A stretch of 64,000 nucleotides of DNA from Planococcus citri (taxonomy: Eukaryota > Arthropoda > Insecta > Hemiptera > Pseudococcidae): the NCBI RefSeq assembly GCF_950023065.1, contig NC_088678.1, forward strand, positions 16,358,580 to 16,422,579, written 5' to 3'. Below, one piece after another: positions 1 to 10,430 of the stretch (its first letter is position 1; every line of letters starts with the position of its first letter). The notes beneath the pieces are model-generated. The model had not been told where the DNA came from, did no database searches, and saw only the letters and a list, made by a program, of their open reading frames with translations. The translations under genes were made by a program, and so were the position numbers.

Positions 1-1021
1 TCCAATTAAAACTAATCCAAGCTGGTCCGTAGCACCATGTCTTGAAATCTCAATAATCACATTTCCAGTCCAGAAAGTTAATTTTTAGATTTTTGGTGAA
101 TTTTTGAAGATTTGAAAAATGTAAGAAATAGTTGTCTTTCAACAAATGAAAAAGTGATGGCCAAAGTTTATGGAAATACTTACTACATGGGCAATTTTAG
201 AGGAGATTTCATCATATTCAGTGTTAGATAAGCAACCTATATCTAAAATGTGTGCACTACATTCACTCTCATCTTAGGCGAGTGCACAACTTCCAATAAT
301 CCGTTTTCAGACTTCCACTAAAAATTTCCATTTTTATTTTATTCACTTCGTTATTCGTTGAACTAAATTATCAAGTCTGCAACTCAAGCGCAATTTTGAG
401 CACTGTGATTTCGTTGGAAATTACATTAAATTTTTGATCTCCACACCCCCTCCTCACCTTCCTATTGTTTTTCACAGTCTGTAAACTTAATCTTAATCTT
501 TCGTCAGGTAACTTTCTTAATTTCAGCCAACATCGAATTAACGTTATAAATATAACGAAAGTATCGAGCCGAAAAATATACATTTTAAGGGTAGAAGACT
601 AAAAAGAGATTTCCATGGCGGAGCATTTAAGCGCAAAAAGAGGAAAAACTTCACGAATAGAATGACTCGAGAAGAGAAGAAAAACTTTCCATCAGGATTA
701 CCTTTTCGCGACGCTTTTAAAAGCGCCTATTAACCTTGTTTTTTCCACCAAAGCTTCAAAAACTATAAAGAATACAGAAGAAGAAAAAAAACGTGCTCGG
801 GTTGACGAAATGAGAAGGGAAAGTGTTACATGGTGACCCGCGTGCGCCAGCCAAAGCTATACCAAACCGGGGAGAATTCAAAAGCGAGATTAAATCAACT
901 GAAATGCGACACCCAAATCCATCAAAGTAAGAAAGCCAATCCAATCACTACTTATCTGACAAATGGTCGCGAGTCGACTTCGACTGGGGCTTCTTTGTTG
1001 AAAGAAATCTAAAACCATTAC
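1..1021 (-). other. Ten-m: Partial intron of the teneurin gene, downstream of the 1022-2113 exon
   Basis: It starts with a good donor (G|GTAATGG on the minus strand at 1021) directly after the long extracellular-linker exon. The open frame that continues past this donor to 948 is intronic read-through: it loses its acidic/Thr-rich character and stops. The next exon must begin with two bases completing a codon, and I see no matching coding block before the left edge. No repeat family or transposon end is recognisable here. Confidence 0.6.
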
Positions 1022-2113
1022 CTGTACAAATGACAAGACGATGCTCAGCCGTGGTCCCTGTTGTAGCCACCGTCGTCGTTGTACTTGTAGTTCCTTCGAA
1101 ATCGTCTCTCGTTTCGGTAACAAACTCCAAATCGGTGAACTCTTCGGACGAATAAGTCGTTTCCATTTCCGTATCCAGCATTGTGGTCCAATTGAACATA
1201 TCCGTTTGCCCACTCGTTGTGGTTTCAATGACGTTTGATCTGATATCTTCCATTAGATTGGCTGCAGGTTCATTTTCAGCACTGCTGACGTTCGAGTCTG
1301 CACCTTTATTTTGCTCCATGCAAGGGCAAAAGCATTGACATTCGCCTCCATAAAGATGACCAGTTGACTGGGTTCCAGTTTTATTGGACTTCTCACCAGC
1401 AGCGTTTGTTGATAAAGTATTGATGTTTTTGGTAAAAGCAGACTCTAGATTGATACGAGAATGATCCGAGTTCGTAGGAAGTTGCAGAGATAGGGAAACA
1501 GGCTTGTAAGCTTTATCATCAGACGCGATGCTGATATTCAACACGATGTGATCATTTTTCTCCTGAGGTTCTTCTCTCCGAATGATCTCCCTCACCGAAG
1601 TCCGCACATCCAAGATGTTATTAGATTCAGGAGGAGTGTAAACGATCTCGTTCCTTTCCACAGCATCGTTTTTATGATCATAGGCTAAATGATCCATTTC
1701 GATGTTATCCTTGAGTTTATCTTCGAGCACAATGTCGACAGTGCTGTCTTTATTATCACGTTCGGGTTCATCGGTGACCTGGAGAAGTCTACGGCTACTC
1801 CAACTCTGACCATCGGGATCTAAATTAGCGTTATTAGAAAGCAAAGCGGGTGCAATAGCTACAATTTGTGCTGGAAGACCACCATGCACTAAATCTACCA
1901 TTCGAGTTAGCAAACTACCATCACCATCATCATACGAAGCGTTCAACCAATTCATCGTACCTCCTCCGAGGGCAGTCGAAACACGAGATCCTTTGGTGGT
2001 TACGTTTTTCAGTATATTTTCATCGGTTTTGGCCAACGCTTCGCTGTTCTCTTCGTCTACCACAACTGTACACGTATTCGAGCTCTGGTACGACCAGTGC
2101 AGTAGATTGGACA
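1022..2113 (-). CDS. Ten-m: Teneurin (Ten-m-like) exon: extracellular juxtamembrane linker
   Basis: This 1092-nt internal exon runs from acceptor GTGAAG| (intron base 2114) to donor ACAG|GTAATG and is in frame with the membrane-segment exon upstream (1+2 base codon split). It begins with the end of the membrane region (residues like LLHWSYQSSNTCTVVVDEENSE), matching the place where insect Ten-m has a short K/H-W segment followed by CxVxVxxExSE. The rest is a low-complexity, acidic and then Ser/Thr-rich linker with several N-glycosylation sequons (NVT, NAS, NIS, NKT, NVS, NWT) and a mucin-like run of threonines near the end. Teneurins carry such a linker between the membrane and the first folded extracellular domain. 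An unusual cysteine cluster (CQCFCPC) lies in the middle, around positions 1330-1350. Identity rests on context and frame more than on this divergent linker itself. Confidence 0.82.
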
Positions 2114-2214
2114 CTTCACAACGAGAAAAAAATGTCGATAGAATTAATATTAAGGTTATCAGAGATCACTGAGTTGAGTGAAGTTGCTTTTTGAGAACGA
2201 AAATAGGTACTCAC
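2114..2214 (-). other. Ten-m: 101-bp intron of the teneurin gene
   Basis: Short GT-AG intron on the minus strand: donor A|GTGAGTAC, acceptor ctcgttgtgaag. It splits a codon after the first base. Removing it joins the membrane segment to the linker without a frameshift. Confidence 0.8.
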
Positions 2215-2414
2215 TCGTAAGATATATTAATGTTGCAGCCATTACTATACTTATAAAAATTAATACGATTGCTGTACACTTCCATGTACATTTTGATGTG
2301 ACTCCTTTTTGGAAATGGAACCTTTGCGGTGGGAAATGATGCGTTGAACTTGGACGATGTAAATTATTCCTGATTGGTAAGGCTGGCATAGGAGAAGAAT
2401 AATTCATCGTACAT
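2215..2414 (-). CDS. Ten-m: Teneurin (Ten-m-like) exon: cytoplasmic juxtamembrane part and type II transmembrane helix
   Basis: This 200-nt exon runs between acceptor gattggcag| and donor ACGA|GTGAGT. It encodes a Pro/His/Arg-rich cytoplasmic stretch (MPALPIRNN), a basic/Cys motif KCTWKCT and then about 22 hydrophobic residues (AIVLIFISIVMAATLIYLT), followed in the next exon by the extracellular side. A C-x-W-K/R-C pair just before a single signal-anchor helix is typical of teneurins, which are type II proteins with a cytoplasmic N-terminus and a very large extracellular C-terminus. Teneurins are cell-adhesion receptors in synaptic partner matching and axon guidance. The open frame extends beyond both splice sites into the introns; those tails are not coding. 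Confidence 0.87.
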
Positions 2415-2531
2415 CTGCCAATCATACAAAATACACAATTAGTTCAATTTCAGTCCACGATAGGTAGGTATACTACATATCTTATCGTCTTTTATCTTTT
2501 CTATATGAGTGGATTACGTATTCAAGCTCAC
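2415..2531 (-). other. Ten-m: 117-bp intron of the teneurin gene
   Basis: GT-AG intron (AAAG|GTGAGC to gattggcag|A) splitting an Arg codon after its second base. It separates the small cytoplasmic exon from the membrane exon. Confidence 0.8.
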
Positions 2532-2616
2532 CTTTCTGTAGTCTTTTGTAAATCAGTCTTTTGAGGATTATCACAAGATAAGGTTGTTTTGTAATCGAGA
2601 TTGCTTTTATTTATGC
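2532..2616 (-). CDS. Ten-m: Teneurin (Ten-m-like) small cytoplasmic exon
   Basis: This 85-nt exon is too short to stand out as an ORF. I found it from the phase gap between its neighbours: the exon at 5680-5859 ends one base into a codon and the exon at 2215-2414 needs one base to complete its first codon. This segment, between acceptor ttttttcag| and donor GAAAG|GTGAGC, has exactly the missing phase (2 + 27 codons + 2). It encodes INKSNLDYK followed by a Ser/Thr/Lys-rich stretch. Placed after VYIPPG it gives an I-N-K-S motif like the one that follows VYIPSG in insect Ten-m. Length, splice sites and residue context agree. Confidence 0.85.
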
Positions 2617-3164
2617 CTGAAAAAAATTAATATAATATTGTTAATTCTGTAGTTGATTTTTTTTTGTTTTTTTTTGGTTCCTAAGACAAGACTGCATATT
2701 GCTTATTTTGTTCCATCCAAGTTTACTTTTCAGAATAGGTACCTACGTTACTCGTTTCTGTTTTATTCGAGAGTTGGGAATACTAGAAAATGAATGAGCT
2801 ATATACATGCTTCGAACCCTCTCCCCTCCCCCCTCTCGTTTCCTTGAAAATGAGAATTCAAGTGAAAACTCTTGAAATTCATCACTGGATTTACTCAATT
2901 AATTGGCATTCAGATATGAGGTGAGAGCAGAAAAATGGAAATTTTCGACACCAAATTTTGAAATTCTGACATTTTGCAAGTGTAGAGGTGAATTTTTTCA
3001 GAGTACTTTAAACTCAACCTGCCACGATACCTACGAGTTTATTTTTGAGAAAAAATGGTATAAAGTCGCACCTGTTGTAGAAATTGTCAAGTTTGTTTCT
3101 ACCAAATTAATAAAAATTGTATTTTTTTTGCTAAAAATGTCAAAAAATATTGCTTTAATCTAGA

Positions 3165-3850
3165 ATTTTCCGAAAAACCTCACTTTTTTGCCAATAATTG
3201 CCACCATTTTCACTTCTTTTTGGCAAAATACTTATCTACTTTTTTGCCACAAGATTGCAAAACATTTCACTTTTTTGAAAAATTCTCCATTTTTTGCAAA
3301 CAATTGCCAAAAGGTTTTGATTTTTGATTTTGTCAAAATCTTGTTTTTGGCCAAAAAAATTGGCCAAGTGCTTCGCCTTTGCTAAAATTGTGAAAATCTT
3401 CGCAAAAAGTACGTATTGATTTTTGAAGAAATTCCCAAAAAGTCTCATTGTTTGTTAAATTTCAAAAGACCAAACTTTTTTTGAAAATTACCCTTCTTGC
3501 TTTTTTTTTCAGGAACTACCAAAAAAAAACTGTATTTTATTAAAATTGCCAAAATTTTGCTTTTTGCCAAAAATTGGCGAAAATTCTCATTTTTGAACAA
3601 AATTGCTAACAAGTTTCTCTTTTTCACCCAAGTCCCAAACCTACCAAAAAATCTTACTTTTTCTGCAAAAAATCGAATTGCGTTGTTTTTTATTCCTGAA
3701 TTTCCCTGAAATTGTACAAGAACTTTCCTTTCTGCCATATTCAGCAAAAAGTCTTAATTTTTGACAAAATTACTCTTGCCAAAAAAATCTTGCTGTTTGT
3801 GGCCTTTTTTTTGCTTATTTGGTCATTTTCGCGTTACTTTTTCAAGCATT
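3165..3850. repeat. Degenerate 'ttttgccaaaa' low-complexity repeat
   Basis: Repeated blocks of the type cactttttgccaaaattgc, with frequent ttttt and gccaaa words, fill this stretch. The same words make up the much longer arrays at 20.9-23.1 kb and 25.1-26.5 kb, so this looks like a diverged outlier of that family. The ORFs here on both strands (Lys/Phe/Asn-rich) are by-products of the composition. Confidence 0.6.
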
Positions 3851-3929
3851 TTCGTTAAATTTACTTTCAAAAAAAAAAAATTAGTTCGAGGCCTCCTTAT
3901 AAATTGCATGTAATTTCAATCTCCATAAC

Positions 3930-5190
3930 TCACATGGTATTTACGGTAATTTACACGGTAATTACAATAATTTACACAGTAATTACAGTCATTTACGTAA
4001 TAATTACGGTAATTTACATGTAATTACAAAATTCCATCTGGTAACGATGGTGATTTACCCGGTAATTACGATAATTTTCTTAATGATTACGGTAATTTTT
4101 TGGGTAATTACAGTAATTTTCCTGGTAATTACGATAATTTACCGGTATTCACGGTAATTTTCTTGCTAATAACGGTTATTTACCTGATAATTACGGTAAT
4201 TTCCCCAGTGATTACGGTAATTTCCGCGGTAATTACAGTAATTTTCCTGGTGATTATGGTAATTTAGCGGTATTTACAGTAATTTTCCTGGTAATGACGG
4301 TAATTTACCTGGTAATTATGATAATTTCCACAGTAATTACGGTAATTTTCACGGTAATTACAATAATTTACACAGTAATTACAGTCATTTACGTAATAAT
4401 TACGGTAATTTACATGTAATTACAAAATCCCATCTGGTAACGATGGTGATTTACCTGGTAATTACAATAATTTTCTTGATGATTACGGTAATTTTTTTGG
4501 TAATTACAGTCATTTTCCTGGTAATTACGATAATCTACTGGTATTTACGGATATTTTCCTCGTAATGACAGTAATTTACCTGGTAATTACGGTAATTTCC
4601 CCGGTAATTACAGTAATTTTCCTGGTAATTACGGTAATTTATCAGTATTTACAGTAATTTTCCTGGTAATGACGGTAATTTACCTGGTAATTATGATAAT
4701 TTCCACAGTAATTACGGTAATTAACGTGTAATTTAAAAATTGTATCTGGTGATGACGGTAATTTATCTGGTAATTACGTTATTATTCCCAGTAATCGCAG
4801 TAATTTTCTCGGTAATTACGGTAATTTTTCGGTAATTACGGTAATTTTTTGGTAATTACGGTAATTCTTTGATAATTACGGTAATTTTTTGGCAATTACG
4901 GTAATTTTTTGGCAATTACGGTAATTTTTTCAATAATTACAGTAATTTACGGTTACAATAATATACTTGGTATTTACCGTTATTTACGCCGTATTTTTAC
5001 CGAATAATTACCATCATTTACATGGTAATTACTGTTTTTACCCGGTAATTACCGTAATTTGCTCGTTAATAACCGTGATTGGCGCGGAACAGAAATTACT
5101 GTAATTTATTATGGTCATTAGGTATCTCTGATTTGTGTCCATTTTTGTGTAATTTATACCCTGTACTTAATAACGGCGATTTACCAGTAA
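3930..5190. repeat. GGTAATTAC minisatellite (unit about 20 bp) with higher-order structure
   Basis: Imperfect tandem copies of GGTAATTAC(G/A)GTAATTT with a variable spacer (tacct, ttcct, ttttt) run for about 1.25 kb. GGTAATTACC is itself a palindrome, so both strands carry the motif. A longer block is duplicated: the stretch ending in tacaaaattccatctggtaa at about 4025 recurs at 4421, an offset of 396 bp, with a third weaker version near 4730. Between about 4800 and 4930 the unit contracts to a more regular 19-20 bp form. No coding potential. Confidence 0.85.
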
Positions 5191-5679
5191 CGTTGAAGAA
5201 ATATGTATTCTAGTATGTATTTTTTACTGACTTCATTTTAACATGGATCACTTTTTGTGAACATGTATGTTTTTTCTCAGCTTTTGTGGTTCAGTGAGCT
5301 TTCAATGAGACTCAAACATTTGCAAAATGCAATTGGGCATTTTTTCGGCATTTTAAAAATGCAAATACGAGTACTTTATGAAATTGATCGCAATCGGTGG
5401 CGTTATCTCCCTCCCCCCCCCCTTCTTGAATCACAAGTGGAGTATAAATTCCACTCAATTCGCGTGCTCGAAGGTTACAAAAATTCCCATACCTATGGTA
5501 AATAATATCAAGATTGCAACTCGTAGAACATTTTTCTCATTTATATCGATTATAATTATTCGAGAGCAAGGTCGAAAAATGAAAAAAAAATTCGAAAACG
5601 AAACTTTCAACTTGGAGGGCACGCAATAAGCAATCACTTTTCCTCATCTATGTATGCTAAACATCATAAATACCACTAC

Positions 5680-5859
5680 CTGGTGGAATATAAACGCTTC
5701 CCGACGGTGTCCTCACTAAGCAGGAAGGTTCGAAATCGGCATCTAGATCGGGGGCTGCAGCACGATGGTGCGAGCTCGTAGTGCCCAATCGCCCGTTAAG
5801 TCGATTCATTGTTGAATTTCTGGGCGGTACATCTGGACCAGACACTTGTAATAGACTTC
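5680..5859 (-). CDS. Ten-m: Teneurin (Ten-m-like) cytoplasmic exon with the DADFEPSCLVRTPSG block
   Basis: This 180-nt exon runs from acceptor tttctcgcag| to donor CCAG|GTAGTG. It encodes a proline-rich PDVPPRNSTM motif (a likely SH3-binding site), NGRL, and then DADFEPSCLVRTPSG followed by VYIPPG. The last block is the most recognisable teneurin signature in the window. It corresponds to a conserved stretch of the insect Ten-m cytoplasmic domain, which is why I favour Ten-m over Ten-a. The first codon is completed by one base from the exon at 58291-58533 (A|GA, Arg). The apparent Met start at 5905 lies in the intron's pyrimidine tract and is not a start codon. Confidence 0.9.
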
Positions 5860-7330
5860 CTGCGAGAAACAAACAAGAAAAAAGAAAATCGCCATTAATT
5901 TTCATAAAAATATTATACAGGTACGTGAGGTAGTCGTTATATTACTGTATATAGTATAGTTTGCGAATGTAAATATTTATTTATACCGCTGCGGTACCCT
6001 TGGCCGACGTTCTTATCAAAAAAAAAAAAAGGAGAAAAAACGCTAACCAGAGTATGAAAAATTATCCTGCTTCGACACGCGATTTACCTCTTCTATCCCC
6101 CTCCCCTCTTCCCCCCTTCTGTTGGGAAAAATACGCGTATTATACCGTATATTATTATAAAAAAAGCTGGTGCTTTCATGAAACCAACACTGCGAGCTGT
6201 AAACAAGGATCGAATTTAATTTCGTGAAATTCTCTCTCTCACTCTTTCTCTCGCCCTGTCTCGCTGTGTCTGTGTGTCTTTGCAATATAGTAAGCTATTG
6301 TAAAACTCGCAACTAGCTAATATATTTAAAGCTCGAATGAATAATACAACGAAAACAAAACGGACAAAGATAGAGCTAATTAAAATTGTAAAAGAAGCAG
6401 ATTTCGAATAAATGAATTCGCTCGCTCGTCTTAATGGACTTAGTCGTTCACCTACAGCCAAGTTTTTACTCGTAAAATTAAAGGCGCTTACATCCGAAGC
6501 GACAACGACGAGAAAAAAAAACTTTCTCAGTATCGTTCCATTAGTTATATCCTCAGCAAGACTCGGTTCTTTTCTTGCATTTCTGTATCGTAACAATGAA
6601 ATTCGCCGCCACGTCTCCAATTGCGATACATAATTAAACCTTGTGAGCGTCGCTCGCGTTAGGATACCGAAAAAGAATCGTAATTTCAATTCCTCCTAAA
6701 ACGCTAATTTATTTACAACAATTACCGAGTTTTTGTTTTGCTTTTTTCGTCTCTCTGTCTCTGTCTCTCTCTCTGTTTAGTTATTTGCGTAGTTTTCTCG
6801 TCGTCTTTTGCGGGCGTTGGTGTGTTTTGCTCTCTCTCTCCTCTTCCACCACTAATCTTGGTTTGGTTCAAAACAAGAAAATTTTATTATTTTACAACGT
6901 CTTGAAATGCTCGCAAGTATTCGATTCTTTTGTTGTAACTCACCTCCGCGCGTACAAGTCTCTACTCAACGTCATAAATATTTATAACCACGCAATTATA
7001 TATTTTTCATCTTGTTTTCCTTTTCACTCTTTTGCTTTCGCTTTTCTCGAGGTGTTTTTAGGGTTCGTGGATGTGGCCTGAAACGTGGTGTTTTTTTTAC
7101 AAAAAGGATTAATTTCGTTTTTTCTTTTTTTTTCCCAGTGATGAGAGGCTGCGGATGCGGTGTGGAGCTTGTTGATTGATTTTTTTTTCTTGGAGGAAAG
7201 GTTCGTCTTGAATGGATTTTTTTCATTTTAAATGTCGTTAAAGTAATTGGAAATTCGATTCGGTTCGAGAATAGAACCAATTTTGTTAAAAAATTTTGTT
7301 CTATCGAGATTTCGAATGATGTTGATTCAT
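5860..7330. other. Repeat-poor intron segment with CT-rich simple repeats
   Basis: Mostly unique sequence. Short (TC)n/(TCTG)n runs occur near 6228-6280 and 6750-6780. The minus-strand ORF at 6216-6689 depends on these runs and has no domain signature. Nothing else recognised. Confidence 0.4.
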
Positions 7331-7334
7331 TTTC

Positions 7335-8740
7335 TGAAAGGTTCAATCAATCGCGAACGAGTCGGTTGTTTTTTTCAAGAATAATTCTGTTTGTTTTTCA
7401 AATTAGACAGTCGAAGTGTTTCGTTCTCGAATGACTCATTCTTCAGTCGTTCGCGAACGATTCACTTGCTATTCCAAGAATACGTACTTTTTTCATACAA
7501 AATTTTCCTATGACCGAATTTGATTATTTAAATGTTTCGTTCGCGAATGATTCTTTTGCAAAATGATTCGATCGTTCGCGAACGATTCATTTATTTTTAC
7601 AAGAATAATTCTTCCATTTGCAGACTTTTTCTACATAGACTTTTCAAGTACATATTTCGTTCGCGAATGATTCATTCTCCGAGATGACTCGGTCGTTCGC
7701 AAACGATTCACTTGATGTTTTAAAAATAATTCTTCAAGGTATGCAGAACTTTATCAAGATCTGATTAGCCCATTCAGAAATTTCAATCGCGAATCACTTT
7801 TTTCAAAATGAATCAGTCGTTCGCGAACGATTCATTTATTTTTTCGAGAATAATTTTTTCATTTGAAGACTTTTTTCTATCAAACTTTCCAAGTATTGAT
7901 TTCGTTCGCGAATGATTCATCCTCCAAAATGACTCAGTCGTTCGTGAACGATTCAGTCGTTCGCGAACGATTCACTAAAAATGTGGAGATCAATTCATTC
8001 ATTCGAAAACTTCTCCTCATCACATTGTTGACGTGTTTGGTTTGTGAATGATTCAGTTTTCGAAATGATTCCATCGTTCGCGAACGATTCACCTATTGTT
8101 TCTAGAATAAGTCTTGCATACAAATCCTTGCGATACGATGCTTCAAAATTCAAAAATTTCGTTCCCAAGTGATTCTTTTAAAAATTCATTCTGTCAAAAA
8201 CTTTTTCGGATCTCATTGCTTAAATATTTCGTTCGCGAATGATTCATTCTCCATTTCTCCAAAGTGATTCCGTCGTTCGCGAACGATTCACTTATTTTTA
8301 CGAGCATGATCCTTTCTTTTGAAAACTTGTTCTTTTTTTTATGAGACTATCTCAGTATTTCGTTCGCGAATGATTCATTGTTCCAAATGGTTCAGTCGTT
8401 CGCGAACGATTAACTTATTTTTTCAATAATGATAATTTTATTTAAAACTTTTTTGTGTTCTGAATGATGAGAATTTCGTTCGCGAATGATTCATTGTTCG
8501 AAATGATTCAGTCGTTCGCGAACGATTCACTTGTTTTCCCTATGATGAATATTCTATTTACAACTTTTTTGTGATCTGATTGTTCAAAAATTTCGTTCGC
8601 GAATGATTCATTGTTCGACATGATTCAGTCGTTCGCGAACGATTCACTTGTTTTCTCTGTGATGATTATTTTATTTAAAACTTTTTTGTGATCAGGATTG
8701 TTTAAAAATTTCGTTCGCGAATGAGTTATTCATTGCCTAT
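7335..8740 (+). repeat. CGTTCGCGAACG palindrome satellite, array 1
   Basis: About a dozen units of roughly 115-150 bp. Each has two palindromic boxes: TTTCGTTCGCGAATGATTCA, then a short spacer, then CAGTCGTTCGCGAACGATTC, followed by an AT-rich spacer (cttttttgtgatctgattg is the best-conserved part). I count about 19 TCGCGA cores plus variants with one change (TCGCAA, TCGTGA). The rightmost units (about 8360-8720) are the most alike. The same unit occurs reverse-complemented at 12.5-13.8 kb. Confidence 0.9.
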
Positions 8741-10035
8741 TATTAGGTAATCTTTCCTTCCTCGTAAAATTCTGACGATCGAGAACTTGTCCTCAAAGAA
8801 AGAGAATAAATACCAGGAACGAGAATAAAACAGAACGAACCCCTTCATTTCGTTCACTTTCGAACAATAACGTACCACGTATTAAAATATGTACTACGAA
8901 AATTCCTTTCAAATAACATCTGGTACGAAACTACGACCGAATTTTTTACGATTTCCAATTTCCACACCCCCTCCTCCGTATTTCTGCGGTTTCCCCCATC
9001 GATCAAAAATTACCTTAACCTTGTACATTGGAAAATTACTCATTGGAAAATTACGATCATCGCATTTCTCCGCTAGATATGCTACCATAATAAGTATAAA
9101 GTTCAAGTACAGCAACGCAACAAACACCCCTGCGATGTTGAGGAGGGGAAAGGGGCGCATTCGATTGAAATATTCGTATTGGATAAGTTTTGACATTTGG
9201 CAAACCACACAACTTCTAAATATTTGATCGGCTCGATAAAGGCGAAATTTCTAACGTAATTGTACGCTATAAAGTACCCCCCAACTTCATCCCCCCGTCA
9301 TCTTGTCAAATTACTCGTGAGTTCAATATAAATCGAAACTATTTCTGCGTCGTGCCGGGGACATCTCTTCCTCCATGACCCTGCTATATTGGTAAAAAAA
9401 AACCTTCGTAAAATCGAACCAGCATCAGCTTCGAACGCCAAACCCTGTTTGGTAATAATTTTCACAATCCAGCTACACAAACGTGTAGGTAATCGAGCGA
9501 ATCTTTTTGTAATCGAACTTTGACCTGACTTGAAGTGGAGATGGGAAGCTAACTTTAAATCTGCAGTACGGAGTATTGTACACTTTTTTTTAAGATCTTG
9601 GTAGTTGGTTGTGGTTTTTTTTTTTTTGGTTAAATTGTGGGATTTTTTTAACAGTTTGGAAACCTTTCTTCTTTGTTGTACATTGTACCATATACGAGTT
9701 GGAAAAGTAATTTCGTAGAAGCTATGTCGTTAGGTGAAATATCCGTCTTGTAGGTGCGCCCGTATCCGGACATTCGTGATGGTACAGTTCGCCTTCCCCT
9801 GTCTTTGTTTTTTTTTTTTTTTTGAAAAAGTCGATGAAAAAAAGCAATAGCGTGTCTGTCAATCACATCCTCGATTCCTTGTGTATAGACATGCCGCACG
9901 TTCTCACCGACACTTGTATCTTTCCATAGCTGATTGGCCTGTCCCTTCGATACGAAGGTACCTATTTTTTTTTAGGACGAAGGATGAGTCGAATCATCAG
10001 CTGAATGTTTTTGACAGTTTTTTTAGAACTTTTTG
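8741..10035. other. Repeat-poor intron segment
   Basis: Unique AT-rich sequence with homopolymer runs (T runs near 9617 and 9807). ORFs on both strands around 8889-9227 overlap each other and show no domain. No element ends seen. Confidence 0.4.
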
Positions 10036-10039
10036 AAAA

Positions 10040-10430
10040 TCTGGAATTTCCAAAATATATCCAGTGGCTCCAGAGTAGCTTGAAACCATCTCCAGTCGAC
10101 TCAGTGTGTTGAAATTGGGATGTAAGGTGTAAATTACGGCTTTACAACTTCATCGGGTGAAGTTTTGAAGAAATTTCAACTTCCAAAAATTTGCTGAATG
10201 CTCTTGGAACTGCTCGAAATGGTTTAAAACCATTTTCAATCGATTTGGAAGATTTAAATAGGATACCGATAAAATTTCGATTTTTTTCTCATTTTTGACA
10301 TACCTAAATTTGATTTTTCAAATCCGTCAAAAATCGAAAAATGCACCTCTATCGTTTGAAATTTTAGCTGATGATGTATTTTTCGATTCAACTTTATCTG
10401 ATTCGAAAATTTTTCAGCCATTTGAAATAC
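10040..10430 (+). repeat. Dispersed 'aatcgatttgg...caaaaatcgaaaaatg' repeat, copy 1
   Basis: The order of blocks is: ggctccag, a gtttaaaaccattttcaatcg-like block, a cattttt..cctaaatttgat block, and cgtcaaaaatcgaaaaatg followed by a ttgaaattttagctgatgat block. The same order is found at 23.4-23.7 kb, 47.0-47.3 kb and 50.6-50.8 kb, so this is a diverged dispersed element or an array end. Confidence 0.6.

Larger units (their letters stand above)
2617..5679 (-). other. Ten-m: 3.06-kb intron of the teneurin gene
   Basis: Donor CCAG|GTAGTG (a weaker donor, with G at +5 and a non-consensus T after the GTAG) and acceptor ttttttcag. It contains two low-complexity repeat arrays, annotated separately. 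The remaining unique stretches (2617-3160 and 5190-5679) hold nothing I recognise. Confidence 0.75.

Noticed and set aside
948..1021. Continuation of the linker exon past 1022
   Set aside because: A good donor (G|GTAATGG) lies at 1022/1021, and the residues beyond it lose the Thr/acidic character before a stop.
6216..6689. 157-codon minus-strand ORF
   Set aside because: Depends on a CT-rich simple repeat; no domain and no phase match to the teneurin exons.
7335..8740. Regularly spaced palindromic repeats resembling a CRISPR array
   Set aside because: Eukaryotic intron, spacers are themselves repeated, unit length varies, and there are no cas genes.
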